DNA from: Coriobacteriaceae bacterium
GTDB taxonomy: Bacteria; Actinomycetota; Coriobacteriia; Coriobacteriales; Coriobacteriaceae
Assembly: GCA_902363875.1 (NCBI GenBank)
Contig: CABJBO010000006.1
Coordinates: 1-64,000, forward strand
Direction of reading: 5' to 3'
Length of the DNA: 64,000 nt
A program made the translations under genes and the position numbers. The notes beneath the pieces are model-generated. The model saw nothing but the letters and a program-made list of their open reading frames with translations, ran no database searches and was not told where the DNA came from. Shown here piece by piece: positions 19,333 to 29,801 of this stretch; positions within the stretch are counted from its first letter, which is position 1; each line of letters starts with the position of its first letter.

Positions 19333-20751
19333 ATGGCTGATTCCCAGACTGCAACCTTCGCGCCCGAGTTTAAGAGCGCCCACTTTATCGGTATCGGCGG
19401 CGCCGGCATGAGCGGCATCGCCCTCGTTCTGCACGAGCGCGGTTATGCCGTTACCGGCTCCGACCTTAAGACGTCACGTTATATCCGCCAGCTTACCCGC
19501 GCTGGTGTGAAGGTGCATGTGGGCCATGAGGCCGCCACGATCGACGAGGTCAAGCCCGACGTGGTTGTTGTGTCCACCGCTATTCCGGAGTCCAACCCTG
19601 AACTCGTGCGCGCTCGCGAGCTGGGTATTCCCGTGTGGCCCCGTGCCAAGATGCTCTCTGCTTTGGGCCACGGCTACACCACCGTCGCTGTTGCCGGCAC
19701 GCATGGCAAGACCACCACGTCTTCGATGTGCGCCACCATGCTCGACCGCATGGGTCTGGATCCGAGCTTCTTGATCGGCGGCATCGTCGAGGGCTATGAC
19801 ACGAACGGCAAGAACGGCTCGGGCGACTACTTTGTCGCCGAGGCCGACGAGTCCGACAGCTCCTTCCTGTTCCTGAACCCCAACGTGGTCATTGTGACCA
19901 ACGTCGAGGCCGACCACCTCGATCACTACTCGGGTATCGAGGAGATCGAGGCAACTTTCGCCAAATTCATGAGCCTGGTGGGCGAGGACGGCACCGTCAT
20001 CGTCTGCGGCGAGGACCCGCATCTGGTCGAGCTCGCCAAGTCGACGGGCCGTCACGTGCTTTCCTACGGCTTTGCCGAGAGCAACGACATCGTCTGCGTG
20101 CACCCGGATGTCAAGGGCATCCAGAGTGACTTTATCGTTCGCTTTGAGGACGGCACTGAGCACGCTGTGGAGATCAAGAGCAACCCCGGTCGCCACAACA
20201 TGCTCAACGCCACGGCGGTGCTCACCGTCGCCCATGTCCTGGGCCTTGACATCGACGCCGCCGCCAAGGCGCTCTCGAGCTTTGAGGGCGTCCGCCGTCG
20301 CTTTACCCACGTGGGCGATATCGATGGCATCACCGTGGTCGATGATTACGGCCATCACCCCACCGAGATCAAGGCGACGCTTGCTGCCGCTTCCTCGCTG
20401 GGCTACAAGCACGTCGATGTCGTGTTCCAGCCGCACCGCTATTCGCGCCTGCAGGCCCTGTGCGACGACTTTGCCGATGCATTTGCCAATGCCGATAAAC
20501 TGCTGCTGATTGATGTGTTCTCGGCTGGCGAGATGCCCATTCCGGGTGTCACCTCTAAGATGCTCGCCGATACCGTGCGCGCCAAGCATCCTGGCAAGGA
20601 GGTCGTGTACTGCTCCAGCCGTCTTGAGCTCAATCAGGAGCTCGAGCAGATGGTGGGCGAGGGCGACCTGCTGCTCACCATGGGTGCCGGCGACGTTACG
20701 ACCGTCGGTCCCGAGTTCATTGAGTATCTGACTGCCAAGAAAGACGCTTAA
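19333..20751 (+). CDS. murC: UDP-N-acetylmuramate--L-alanine ligase
   Basis: A 472-residue Mur ligase. The N-terminal IGIGGAGMSGIALVL Rossmann loop is diagnostic of MurC/Mpl, followed by the ATP loop VAGTHGKTTTSS near residue 120, EADESDSSFL, NVEADHLDHY and the C-terminal VVDDYGHHPTEI. It adds the first amino acid, L-Ala, to UDP-MurNAc. An in-frame GTG at 19306 exists, but AAGGAG at 19315-19320 favours ATG 19333. The 97-bp gap after murG is one of the larger gaps in the cluster. Confidence 0.96.
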   Translation: MADSQTATFAPEFKSAHFIGIGGAGMSGIALVLHERGYAVTGSDLKTSRYIRQLTRAGVKVHVGHEAATIDEVKPDVVVVSTAIPESNPELVRARELGIPVWPRAKMLSALGHGYTTVAVAGTHGKTTTSSMCATMLDRMGLDPSFLIGGIVEGYDTNGKNGSGDYFVAEADESDSSFLFLNPNVVIVTNVEADHLDHYSGIEEIEATFAKFMSLVGEDGTVIVCGEDPHLVELAKSTGRHVLSYGFAESNDIVCVHPDVKGIQSDFIVRFEDGTEHAVEIKSNPGRHNMLNATAVLTVAHVLGLDIDAAAKALSSFEGVRRRFTHVGDIDGITVVDDYGHHPTEIKATLAAASSLGYKHVDVVFQPHRYSRLQALCDDFADAFANADKLLLIDVFSAGEMPIPGVTSKMLADTVRAKHPGKEVVYCSSRLELNQELEQMVGEGDLLLTMGAGDVTTVGPEFIEYLTAKKDA

Positions 20752-20756
20752 GTCTA

Positions 20757-21668
20757 ATGGGTCTGTTTAACGCCGTCATGGCGCTCTCGGGCATGATCGA
20801 CACGGATGTGATCGAGGACGAGCGCCTTGCGCGTCATACGAGCTATCGTATCGGCGGCAAGGCCGACCTCTTTGTGACGTGCCATAGCTATCATGCCCTC
20901 CGCCGCGCCGTGGCGGTGCTCGATCGCGAGCAAGTGCCGTGGGTCATCATCGGCAAGGGCTCCAATCTGCTGGTTGCCGATGGCGGTTATCGCGGTGCCG
21001 TCATTTCGCTCGGACGTGAGTTTCAGCGCACGGTTGTTGCCGATGACGGTTGTACGCTGACGGTCGGTGCGGGCGTGATGTTTGCGCGCCTGGTCAACGA
21101 TGCCCTGTCGCGTAGCCTCTCGGGCCTTGAGTTTGCCGTTGGCATTCCTGGTTCGGTCGGCGGTGCGATATCCATGAATGCCGGCACACGGACCGAGTGG
21201 ATTGGCTCGCTGGTTGAGGATGTCGTAACGTTTGACCCGGCATCCGGTATCAAGCATTATGCGGGGTCCGAGATCACTTGGGACTACCGCGAATGTAGCC
21301 TTCCCCGCAATGAGATCATCCTCGAGTGCGTGTTCAAGCTTAAACCGGCGCCCAAGGCCGACATTCGCGAGCGCATGGAGCGGTACCTTACAAGGCGCAA
21401 GCGTACGCAGCCCATGGGTCGCGCATCCTGCGGGTCTGTCTTTCGCAACCCGCCCGATGCGAGTGTGGGCAAGCTTATCGAGGATTGTGGATTAAAGGGT
21501 TTTTCGATTGGCGGCGCGGAAGTTTCGCCCGTTCACGCTAATTTTATCGTTAATAACGGAACTGCCTCGGCCGATGACGTTGCCGCGGTTATTAGACATG
21601 TGCACGGAAAGGTGAGGGAGGCGTATGGCATCGAGCTCAGACCGGAAGTTAAATTCCTCGGCTTCTAG
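20757..21668 (+). CDS. murB: UDP-N-acetylenolpyruvoylglucosamine reductase
   Basis: A 303-residue FAD enzyme of the type I/II MurB class. Visible are the FAD-binding WVIIGKGSNLLVADGG segment, EFAVGIPGSVGGAISMNAG with the conserved GIPGS turn, and the catalytic-serine stretch GRASCGSVFRNP. It reduces UDP-GlcNAc-enolpyruvate to UDP-MurNAc. The start at 20757 lacks a clear ribosome site and lies 5 bp from murC; ATG 20793 is an alternative. The 3' end overlaps ftsQ by 44 bp. Confidence 0.94.
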   Translation: MGLFNAVMALSGMIDTDVIEDERLARHTSYRIGGKADLFVTCHSYHALRRAVAVLDREQVPWVIIGKGSNLLVADGGYRGAVISLGREFQRTVVADDGCTLTVGAGVMFARLVNDALSRSLSGLEFAVGIPGSVGGAISMNAGTRTEWIGSLVEDVVTFDPASGIKHYAGSEITWDYRECSLPRNEIILECVFKLKPAPKADIRERMERYLTRRKRTQPMGRASCGSVFRNPPDASVGKLIEDCGLKGFSIGGAEVSPVHANFIVNNGTASADDVAAVIRHVHGKVREAYGIELRPEVKFLGF

Positions 21669-22881
21669 AGCATCGAAACCCACCTTCCGCCGCGCCGGAG
21701 GGCGTTCCGGCGCGCCTGCCAAACCTCAACGCAATACCGTTGCGCGCTCTAAGTCTGTCGGGCATGCTCGACAGGCCAGTCGTCCGGTCGTCGGCTCTCA
21801 GCTCGGTAATCGTCCGGCCGCAAAAAAGTCCTCGCGTCCCTCGGTATCGTCAAAGCCTGTTATGGGCGCCAAGCCTGCCCGTCCCATGGCAACTCCTAAG
21901 CCCTCGACGGGAACTAAAGCGGCGCGTCCGGGTCGCACGCTGGGCGCATCGAAACCGCGCTCGCTGACATCGGTGCCGGCTACCGCCAAGAAGCCTTCGG
22001 GTAAAAAAGGCGTCAACCCGTTGTCTTCACTTGGGGCGATGGCAAATAAAACATCAGACGCCGCTTCTGTCGTTGCGGGCAAAGGCAAAATCGTGGGCGG
22101 CGTTCTGGCCGTCTTGGTCGTGCTCGTCGTCGTTGCCATCGTGGTGATCAACTCTGGATTGTTTACCGCCACTGATATTCAGATTCAAGGCAGCGAGCAT
22201 GTGACGAAGCACGATGCTATCCAGCTGATCGATTTGCCCGAGGGAACGTCGCTTTTTAACGTCGATCCCGACCAGATTACCGAGGACCTCAAGCAGAACC
22301 CGTGGGTCTCGGGCGTGGATGTCCAGCGTCAGTTTCCGCATACGCTCATCATTACGCCGATGGAGCGCAAGGTCATCGCCATTGCCTATATCAGCTCCGA
22401 TGACCTTGCCTGGGCCATCGGGGATGATGACACCTGGATCGCCCCGCTGTCGACGTCGGTCGAAGTGGACGACCAGGGCAACGTCATCACGACAGGGCAG
22501 GGTTCAAATACCTTGACCGGAATCGATGCCGCGCTGGCGCTCGCTAAGCATTATGGCGCGGTGCTGTTGACTGATGTCTCGGCGGATGTCGCTCCAGTTT
22601 CCGGCCAGGCGGTGAGCTCCAAGGCCGTCAAGGCCGGCCTGGATTACGCACGCGGTTTTTCGAGCGAGTTCTTGGACCAGGTGAAGGATATTTCCACGCC
22701 TTCCGTTGAGGCTATCTCGGCAAATCTCGACAACGGCGTCGAGGTGTCGCTGGGCGATTCGGATGATATCGCCAAGAAAGAACGCATCGTGACCAAACTA
22801 CTTTCGCAGGTAGAGGGCGTAACTTATATTAATGTGCGCTCTCCGGGCAACTACACGTTTAGGAACGCACCGACCGCCTAG
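21625..22881 (+). CDS. ftsQ: Division protein FtsQ/DivIB with long basic tail
   Basis: A 418-residue bitopic protein. The first 150 or so residues are a Ser/Lys/Pro/Arg-rich, probably disordered cytoplasmic tail. A single membrane helix follows (about 155-178), then a POTRA domain (DIQIQGSEHVTKHDAI) and the FtsQ/DivIB C-terminal region. It scaffolds the FtsQLB complex that activates septal synthesis. GAGGGAGG precedes the ATG, which lies inside the murB 3' end. The tail is much longer than in E. coli FtsQ. A 199-bp gap separates it from ftsZ. Confidence 0.9.
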   Translation: MASSSDRKLNSSASRASKPTFRRAGGRSGAPAKPQRNTVARSKSVGHARQASRPVVGSQLGNRPAAKKSSRPSVSSKPVMGAKPARPMATPKPSTGTKAARPGRTLGASKPRSLTSVPATAKKPSGKKGVNPLSSLGAMANKTSDAASVVAGKGKIVGGVLAVLVVLVVVAIVVINSGLFTATDIQIQGSEHVTKHDAIQLIDLPEGTSLFNVDPDQITEDLKQNPWVSGVDVQRQFPHTLIITPMERKVIAIAYISSDDLAWAIGDDDTWIAPLSTSVEVDDQGNVITTGQGSNTLTGIDAALALAKHYGAVLLTDVSADVAPVSGQAVSSKAVKAGLDYARGFSSEFLDQVKDISTPSVEAISANLDNGVEVSLGDSDDIAKKERIVTKLLSQVEGVTYINVRSPGNYTFRNAPTA

Positions 22882-23080
22882 CATCCTAAATGGCTTTGTT
22901 GAGGGGCCATACCACGCCGTTTATCTGGTTTGTTTGGTTTTCACGGTCAATTATTTGACTGATACGTTCATAATGTGCAAACATAATACGGTTTACCTTT
23001 GCATTTACTTTCAACCTGAAGGTTAATGTGCGCAGGGGTCAACCCATGCTATGGCTATAACCTTTGTTCGGAGGACCGAC
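22882..23080 (+). promoter_or_regulatory. AT-rich leader upstream of ftsZ
   Basis: This gap is markedly more AT-rich than the surrounding genes (around 22940-23010), which suggests that ftsZ has its own promoter. I found TTGACT and several TATAAT-like hexamers, but no pair with normal spacing, so no specific promoter is claimed. Confidence 0.35.
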
Positions 23081-24235
23081 ATGCACGAGACAGAGATCAA
23101 CAACTACCTTGCCGTCATTAAGGTGGTCGGCGTCGGCGGCGGCGGTACCAACGCGGTCAATCGAATGATCGAAGAGGGCATCCGCGGCGTCGAGTTTGTT
23201 GCCATCAACACCGATGCTCAGGCGCTCGCGATCTCTGATGCCGATATCAAGGTGCACATCGGCACCGACCTTACCCGCGGCCTGGGCGCCGGCGCCAACC
23301 CCGAGGTTGGCCGCAAGGCTGCCGATGAGTCCCGCGACGATATCGCCGAGGCGCTCGCTGGCGCCGACATGGTGTTCATCACCTGCGGCGAGGGCGGTGG
23401 CACCGGTACCGGCGCCGCTCCCATCGTTGCCGATATCGCGATGAACGAGGTCGGCGCGCTGACCGTCGCCGTCGTGACCAAGCCCTTCACCTTCGAGGGC
23501 CGCAAGCGCAAGAAGAGCGCCGAGGAGGGCATCAAGACCCTCTCCGATTGCGTCGACACCATGATCGTTATCCCTAACGACAAGCTGCTCGACATCGCCG
23601 AGAAGAAGACCACGATGCTCGAGGCGTTCGCGATTGCCGATGGCGTCCTTTCCCAGGGCACCCAGGGCATCACCGACCTCATCACCGTCCCGGGTATCAT
23701 CAACCTGGACTTCGCCGATGTTAAGACCATCATGAAGCAGGCTGGTACCGCCATGATGGGTATCGGTACCGCTTCTGGGGACACCCGTGCCGTCGACGCT
23801 GCCCAGCAGGCTATCTCCAGTCCGCTGCTCGAGAGCTCCATCGATGGCGCCACGCGCGTCCTGCTTTCCATCGCCGGCTCCAAGGATCTGGGCATCCAGG
23901 AGATCAGCGACGCCGCCGACGTTGTCGCCAATGCCGTCGACCCTGAGGCCAACATCATCTTCGGTACCGTTGTTGACGAGTCCCTGGGCGACCAGGTGCG
24001 CATCACCGTTATCGCTACGGGCTTCTCCGACTCCAACGTCAACCGTCAGGATGAGCTCTTTGCTGCTCAGCAGTCTCAGAGCAAGGCCGCTGCCTCCGCT
24101 GAGCCGCAGCGCACCGCTCCGGCTGCCAGCCCGGCTCAGGCCGCTCCGACCCGCAACGTCGGTGGTACCGAGCTGCCCAACTTTGGCAACGACCAGTTCG
24201 AGCTTCCCGACTTCCTGAAGCGCGGTAGCTTCTAG
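23081..24235 (+). CDS. ftsZ: Cell division GTPase FtsZ
   Basis: A 384-residue tubulin homologue. The N-terminal [11 protein letters not shown], the tubulin signature [10 protein letters not shown] near residue 107, and the T7-loop region with NLDFADV are intact. A variable Ala/Gln linker is followed by the C-terminal peptide ELPDFLKRG, the docking site for SepF-type tethers. It forms the Z ring by GTP-dependent polymerisation. ATG 23081 has GGAGG 6 bases before it; an upstream ATG at 23051 is out of reach of a ribosome site. No ftsA is present, so SepF (30600) is the likely membrane anchor. Confidence 0.98.
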   Translation: MHETEINNYLAVIKVVGVGGGGTNAVNRMIEEGIRGVEFVAINTDAQALAISDADIKVHIGTDLTRGLGAGANPEVGRKAADESRDDIAEALAGADMVFITCGEGGGTGTGAAPIVADIAMNEVGALTVAVVTKPFTFEGRKRKKSAEEGIKTLSDCVDTMIVIPNDKLLDIAEKKTTMLEAFAIADGVLSQGTQGITDLITVPGIINLDFADVKTIMKQAGTAMMGIGTASGDTRAVDAAQQAISSPLLESSIDGATRVLLSIAGSKDLGIQEISDAADVVANAVDPEANIIFGTVVDESLGDQVRITVIATGFSDSNVNRQDELFAAQQSQSKAAASAEPQRTAPAASPAQAAPTRNVGGTELPNFGNDQFELPDFLKRGSF

Positions 24236-24257
24236 TTCGTTTTTCTCAACGACCTGC

Positions 24258-24293
24258 ACGGGGTGTGTCCATTTGGATGCACCCCGTTTTGTT
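24258..24293 (+). terminator. Terminator after ftsZ
   Basis: The stem acggggtgtgtcc/ggatgcaccccgt (one wobble and one mismatch) is followed by TTTTGTTT. It closes the division cluster. Confidence 0.85.
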
Positions 24294-24445
24294 TCTCGTT
24301 TGTAAACGAAAGCCTTCAATCTCCTTACGTTCCCTTTACGTTTGGTCCCTACCGCTGCGGGTATCCTTTTAAGGAAGTATGACAGCCGTATAAACGCGGA
24401 CTGCGCGGCGACGCCGCGGTACTTGTGTTATTAGGAGGCTTTAGT

Positions 24446-25246
24446 ATGGCAGCACGTGCGGACAACGTTTCGCGTGTCGACCATGATGGAGTTACGTTGG
24501 TGGAGGGCGCGACATCCGATGTCCGCTTTGCCTTTACCGAGCGCACCGGTGGCGTTTCTGAAGATGCGTACTCCTCGCTCAACCTGGGCTCGCATGTAGG
24601 CGATGACCCCTTTGCTGTTCAAGAAAATCGTCGTCGAGCGCTCGAAGCTATGGGCGCCACTGAGTGCGAGCATAATCTGCTCGTGCCCAATCAGGTACAT
24701 GGTGACCATATCGTTACGGTGACTTCGAACGGCGCCGACGATCTTGAGGCTGTTCGCGAGCAGATTGCCGAGGGCTGCGATGCCATCGTCTGTACGGCCC
24801 ATGACGTGCCCGTGCTGCTCTGCTTTGCCGACTGCGTTCCCGTGGTGCTGGTGGCCCCTGGCGGATTTGCCGTGGTGCACTCCGGTTGGAAGGGCACGAT
24901 TGCACGTATTTCTGCCAAGGCGTGCCAGGCGCTTTGCGATGCTGCCGGCTGCGATGCGAGCGACGTTTCCGCCTATATCGGCCCCCATATCTTGGCTGAC
25001 GAATATGAGGTATCCCAGGAACTCATGGATCGCTTTGCCGTCGAGTTCTCTTGCATCGATGCGAGTGCCTCTCGCATGCTCGATCTTTCCGCTGCCATTT
25101 GTGAGGCGCTGGTAGATGCCGGTGTGGACGCGGATAATATCGTGGATACCCAGCTTTCGACTGTGCGCCAGAACGACCGCTTTTATTCCTACCGTAACGA
25201 GGACGGCACCTGTGGGCGCCATGCTGCGATCGGCGTGATGCTATGA
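24446..25246 (+). CDS. pgeF: Purine nucleoside phosphorylase YfiH/PgeF family (laccase-domain)
   Basis: A 266-residue protein of the YfiH family (formerly polyphenol oxidase or laccase domain). The metal-site motifs are visible: NQVHGDH near residue 82, CFADCVPVVL near 129 and HSGWKGTIARI near 148. Members have been assigned peptidoglycan-editing and purine nucleoside phosphorylase activity. The gene commonly lies next to ftsZ in Gram-positive dcw regions, as here. GGAGG precedes ATG 24446. The stop overlaps the pstS start in ATGA at 25243-25246, so the two are translationally coupled although functionally unrelated. Confidence 0.88.
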   Translation: MAARADNVSRVDHDGVTLVEGATSDVRFAFTERTGGVSEDAYSSLNLGSHVGDDPFAVQENRRRALEAMGATECEHNLLVPNQVHGDHIVTVTSNGADDLEAVREQIAEGCDAIVCTAHDVPVLLCFADCVPVVLVAPGGFAVVHSGWKGTIARISAKACQALCDAAGCDASDVSAYIGPHILADEYEVSQELMDRFAVEFSCIDASASRMLDLSAAICEALVDAGVDADNIVDTQLSTVRQNDRFYSYRNEDGTCGRHAAIGVML

Positions 25247-26079
25247 GAAAGATCGTATCGGTCCTGAGCGCCGCTGTGCTTACGCTTACGCTGTGCGCCT
25301 GTTCTTCGGGATCTTCTACCTCTTCCATTACCGTGGCCGGCTCCACGACCTGCCTTCCTATCGCCGAAATTGCGGCAGAGGGCTTTAAGGAGGAGACCGG
25401 CATCGACGTGCTCGTTTCCGGTTTGGGCTCTTCCGCTGGCATCGAAGCCGTCAGCGCTGGCACGGCCGATATCGCCAGCTCCTCCCGTGGACTCAATGCC
25501 GACGAACAGGATCTGGGCCTGACTCCCATCGTCATTGCCCACGACGGTATCGCGGTCATCGTGAACGACGATAACCCGGTCGATAACCTCTCGACCGAGC
25601 AGCTCCGCGATATCTATGCCGGCAAGATTACTAATTGGAAAGAGGTCGGTGGCGAGGACCTGAAGATTCAGGTCATCAACCGAGACGAGGCATCCGGCAC
25701 GCGTGAAGCATTCCGCACCATCGTGATGGACGGCACCCCGTTCGATCGCCGCTCGGCCGTTCTTTCGGGCACGGGCCAGGTGCGCGACGTGGTATCTCGT
25801 TCGCACGGTGCCATTGGCTACATTTCGCTGGGCTTCGTCGATAGCCTCAACGCCAAGACCTCGGTCAAGGCCGTCTCGGTCAATCATGTTGAGGCGTCCG
25901 AGAAGACGGTCGCGAGCGGCGGCTATCCCATCTCACGCGACCTTTACTTCTTTGTGAAGGGTGCGCCTTCGCAGCAGGCGCAGGATTACATCGACTATGT
26001 GACGTCCGAAAAGATGGACAAGCAGATTCGCGAGGCGGGCTTTATCCCCGTCACCAACGACGAGAAGGGGAGTGAGTAG
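25243..26079 (+). CDS. pstS: Phosphate ABC transporter substrate-binding lipoprotein
   Basis: A 278-residue PBP-like protein. A signal peptide ends in the lipobox LCAC with Cys20, so it is a membrane-anchored lipoprotein. Phosphate-site motifs include VAGSTTCLPI, ASSSRGLN and the NRDEASGTREAF loop typical of PstS. It captures inorganic phosphate for PstCAB. The gene starts within the pgeF stop (ATGA) and is followed by pstC with almost no gap. Confidence 0.94.
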   Translation: MRKIVSVLSAAVLTLTLCACSSGSSTSSITVAGSTTCLPIAEIAAEGFKEETGIDVLVSGLGSSAGIEAVSAGTADIASSSRGLNADEQDLGLTPIVIAHDGIAVIVNDDNPVDNLSTEQLRDIYAGKITNWKEVGGEDLKIQVINRDEASGTREAFRTIVMDGTPFDRRSAVLSGTGQVRDVVSRSHGAIGYISLGFVDSLNAKTSVKAVSVNHVEASEKTVASGGYPISRDLYFFVKGAPSQQAQDYIDYVTSEKMDKQIREAGFIPVTNDEKGSE

Positions 26080-26080
26080 C

Positions 26081-27007
26081 ATGGAAGCACAGGAAAACTC
26101 CCAGACTGAGCAGAATGGTCAGGCGCCCAAGAAGCGCGAGCTGGCGCTCGTATCGCGCAGCACCTATATCAAGGAGAAGGCGCTGCAGCGGATCTTCTTT
26201 GCCTGCGCGTTCTTGGCGGTTGTTACCGTCATCCTGATTTTTGTCTTTACCACGTACTCGGCGCTGCCCGTCTTTACCGACATCGGTCTGGCGGACTTCT
26301 TTAGCTTTACGTGGGCGCCCTCTGAGGGTCACTACGGCATCGTGTCGCTGCTTGCCGGCTCGGGTCTGGTGACCGTCGGCGCGCTCGCCATGGGTGTGCC
26401 CCTAGGCGTGGGCACGGCCGTGTATCTGGTCGAGATCGCCAGCAAGCGCGTGCGCAAGCTCATCAGCCCTGCCGTTGACCTGTTGGCCGGCATCCCTTCT
26501 ATCATCTATGGCTTCTTTGGCATGATCATCATCCGCCCGTTTATCGCACAACTGACCGGCGGTCTTGGTTTTGGCGCGCTGACGGCGTGGTTCGTGCTCG
26601 CCATTATGATCGTGCCCACCATCACGACGCTTACCATCGATGCTCTCAATTCCATTCCCATGGGCATTCGCGAGGCATCGTATGCCATGGGCGCCACCAA
26701 GTGGCAGACTATCTATAAGGTCGTGTTACCTGCCGCCAAGCTGGGTATCGTGGATGCCATCGTGCTGGGTATGGGCCGTGCCATCGGCGAGACCATGGCC
26801 GTGCTCATGGTCGTGGGTAACGCCCCGGTTATTCCCGACAGCATTGCGAGCCCCATCTCGACGCTCACGAGCCAGATTGCGCTCGACATGAGCTATTCCT
26901 CGGGTCTGCATCGCTCGGCGCTGTTCGGCATGGGCGTGGTCCTGTTTATCATTTCCGCCACGCTGGTGGGCATCGTCCGCCTGGTTTCCAAGAAGAAGAG
27001 GGGGTAG
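26081..27007 (+). CDS. pstC: Phosphate ABC transporter permease PstC
   Basis: A 308-residue permease with six predicted membrane segments and the BPD_transp_1 domain. The EAA-loop region IREASYAMGATKWQT is evident near residue 200. The upstream pstS stop lies 1 bp before ATG 26081. A GTG at 26072 is in frame, but GAAGGGGAG is correctly spaced only for the ATG. It forms the membrane channel with PstA. Confidence 0.94.
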   Translation: MEAQENSQTEQNGQAPKKRELALVSRSTYIKEKALQRIFFACAFLAVVTVILIFVFTTYSALPVFTDIGLADFFSFTWAPSEGHYGIVSLLAGSGLVTVGALAMGVPLGVGTAVYLVEIASKRVRKLISPAVDLLAGIPSIIYGFFGMIIIRPFIAQLTGGLGFGALTAWFVLAIMIVPTITTLTIDALNSIPMGIREASYAMGATKWQTIYKVVLPAAKLGIVDAIVLGMGRAIGETMAVLMVVGNAPVIPDSIASPISTLTSQIALDMSYSSGLHRSALFGMGVVLFIISATLVGIVRLVSKKKRG

Positions 27008-27010
27008 GCT

Positions 27011-27916
27011 ATGTCCGATTCCGTTGACACGACGGTCGATACGACCTCGTCGCGCGAGCGCATCAAGCGTGCCCTTTCCCACGGCAAGAAGGGCCGCATC
27101 AACAAGGACCTGTCCAACAAGATCATGCTTGGCGTGTTCCGTGCCGCGGCATACATCACCACGCTGGTGCTGGTCGCTATCATCGCCTACGTGGTCATCA
27201 ACGGCCTGCCACACATCTCGCTCGACTTTATCTTCGGTTGGCCCCAGGGCGTCAACGCCGAGGGCGGTATTTGGCCCACGATCGTCTCGACCGTCTATGT
27301 GACGGCGCTCGCCATGCTTATCTGCACGCCGATCGCTGTGCTGGCAGCCGTCTATCTGGCCGAGTACGCCAAGCAGGGCAAGATCGTCGAGCTCATTCGC
27401 TACGCTGCTGACGCTTTGGCCTCGGTGCCCTCCATCGTTATGGGCCTGTTTGGCTACGCCTTGTTTGTCGAGGCCATGGGCCTGGGCCTTTCGATGGTCT
27501 CGGCCGCTCTGGCGCTCGCGCTCTTGATGCTTCCCATCGTCATGCGCACCACCGAAGAGGCCATTCGCGCCGTCCCGCGCTATATCCGTTGGGGCGCGTA
27601 CGGCCTGGGCGCCACCAAGTGGCAGGTTGTCTCCAAGATTGTGCTTCCTTCTGCCTTTGGCCGTATTGCCACGGGCATTGTCCTTGCCATCGGCCGTGCC
27701 ATTGGCGAGACCGCCGTGGTGCTCTACACCATGGGCCAGGCCATCAATCTACCTATCTCGCCGCTCGATTCCGGCCGCCCCATGACCGTTCACCTGTACC
27801 TGCTTGCCAACGACGGCATCAACATGAACGCAGCCTACGGCACCGCGCTCTTGCTGATGGTGATCATTCTGGCCTTCAACCTGTTTGCGCGCTTCCTGTC
27901 GCGCAAGCGTCGCTAG
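27011..27916 (+). CDS. pstA: Phosphate ABC transporter permease PstA
   Basis: A 301-residue permease with a basic cytoplasmic N-terminus (about 1-40), six membrane segments, and an EAA loop IRWGAYGLGATKWQV near residue 195. It starts 3 bp after pstC with AGAGGGGG as ribosome site, and pstB follows after 12 bp. It pairs with PstC. Confidence 0.94.
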   Translation: MSDSVDTTVDTTSSRERIKRALSHGKKGRINKDLSNKIMLGVFRAAAYITTLVLVAIIAYVVINGLPHISLDFIFGWPQGVNAEGGIWPTIVSTVYVTALAMLICTPIAVLAAVYLAEYAKQGKIVELIRYAADALASVPSIVMGLFGYALFVEAMGLGLSMVSAALALALLMLPIVMRTTEEAIRAVPRYIRWGAYGLGATKWQVVSKIVLPSAFGRIATGIVLAIGRAIGETAVVLYTMGQAINLPISPLDSGRPMTVHLYLLANDGINMNAAYGTALLLMVIILAFNLFARFLSRKRR

Positions 27917-27928
27917 TTAAGGAGTCCC

Positions 27929-28732
<804 letters not shown>

Positions 28733-28824
28733 TCGGTGCGACTAGTCCCAAGCCGATCGGACCTGGTCCGGTGCGTATTCACTGTGCGGGCTGCATGACC
28801 GCACCCAACTGATTGGAGTGAACC

Positions 28825-29682
28825 ATGCGCAAACTGTTTTCCCGTCAGCTCGTCGAGGCCCGTCACGAGATGCTGAGCATCTATGAGGCCGTCGATCTGG
28901 CTCTCCACGATGCCGTGAAGGCCTATGTGACCGACGACCGCAAGCTCGCCACCAAGACCAAGAAACGTACGCTTTCGATTGACGCGCGCTGCGCCAACCT
29001 GGAGGCCGTCTGCTACAACCTGATCGCCACGCAGTCACCGGTCGCCTCCGACTTCCGCCTGCTTCAGACGATCATCTACGTCGACTTTAACCTGCAGCGC
29101 ATGACCGATAAGGTCCGTCAGATCTGCCGTGCCACGCGTCATATGATCAAGGCCGACATCTCGCTGCCCCAGGAGCTCGTCGGTACGGTTGAGGCCGAGG
29201 CCGAAGCTGTTTACCAGGTGCTGGGCTCTTCGCTTTCTGCGCTCGTCACCAATGACATGTCCATCATCTGCAACCTGGCCGTCGAGGACGAGCCAGTGCA
29301 CGCCGCCTACGAGAAGTTCTTCCGCACCTTTAACCGTATGGATACGGGCGACTTTATGGACGACGACAGCAACTATGACGACCTGCGCCGCGCCATCATG
29401 GTTTCGCGCTACCTCGATCGCATCGCTTCCATTTCCATCGATGCCGCTTGCCGTCTGACCTTCCTGTTGACTGGTCAGCGTATGAACGCCGGCGATATCG
29501 CCCGTGTGGACGAGGATGAGCTCGAGAGCATGCGCGTGCCTTCGGGCGAGGGTGTTATCATGAGGCCCGCCGTCGACGCGCGCTACGTTGCCAAGGTGCC
29601 CGCCAACGAGGTCAGCGAGGGTCTTCGCTACCTGCTCGATCATCTTGAGGACGAGGACGATGGCGAGGACGACGAGGAGTAA
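28825..29682 (+). CDS. phoU: Phosphate signalling protein PhoU, extended
   Basis: A 285-residue protein with the repeated three-helix PhoU domains (about 5-215), including the acidic metal-binding patches. It is longer than the typical 220-240 residues: a C-terminal extension with VDEDELESMRVPSGEG ends in a run of Asp/Glu. PhoU tunes the Pst system and represses the phosphate regulon. TTGGAGTG precedes the ATG. It is 92 bp downstream of pstB and closes the operon with a terminator. Confidence 0.9.
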   Translation: MRKLFSRQLVEARHEMLSIYEAVDLALHDAVKAYVTDDRKLATKTKKRTLSIDARCANLEAVCYNLIATQSPVASDFRLLQTIIYVDFNLQRMTDKVRQICRATRHMIKADISLPQELVGTVEAEAEAVYQVLGSSLSALVTNDMSIICNLAVEDEPVHAAYEKFFRTFNRMDTGDFMDDDSNYDDLRRAIMVSRYLDRIASISIDAACRLTFLLTGQRMNAGDIARVDEDELESMRVPSGEGVIMRPAVDARYVAKVPANEVSEGLRYLLDHLEDEDDGEDDEE

Positions 29683-29719
29683 GTAGCCCCGTTCGTCGAA
29701 AGATTGTAAATACCTAAGT

Positions 29720-29757
29720 GAGCGCGGCCTTGCACATGCGGGGCCGCGCTCTTGCGT
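29720..29757 (+). terminator. Terminator after phoU
   Basis: A perfect 10-bp stem gagcgcggcc/ggccgcgctc (29720-29729 with 29742-29751) is followed by a weak T-run, TTGCGTT. Confidence 0.65.
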
Positions 29758-29801
29758 TAGCATGGGACTACTTGTTTGGCTGTCAGCGGAGGCGATTGGC
29801 A

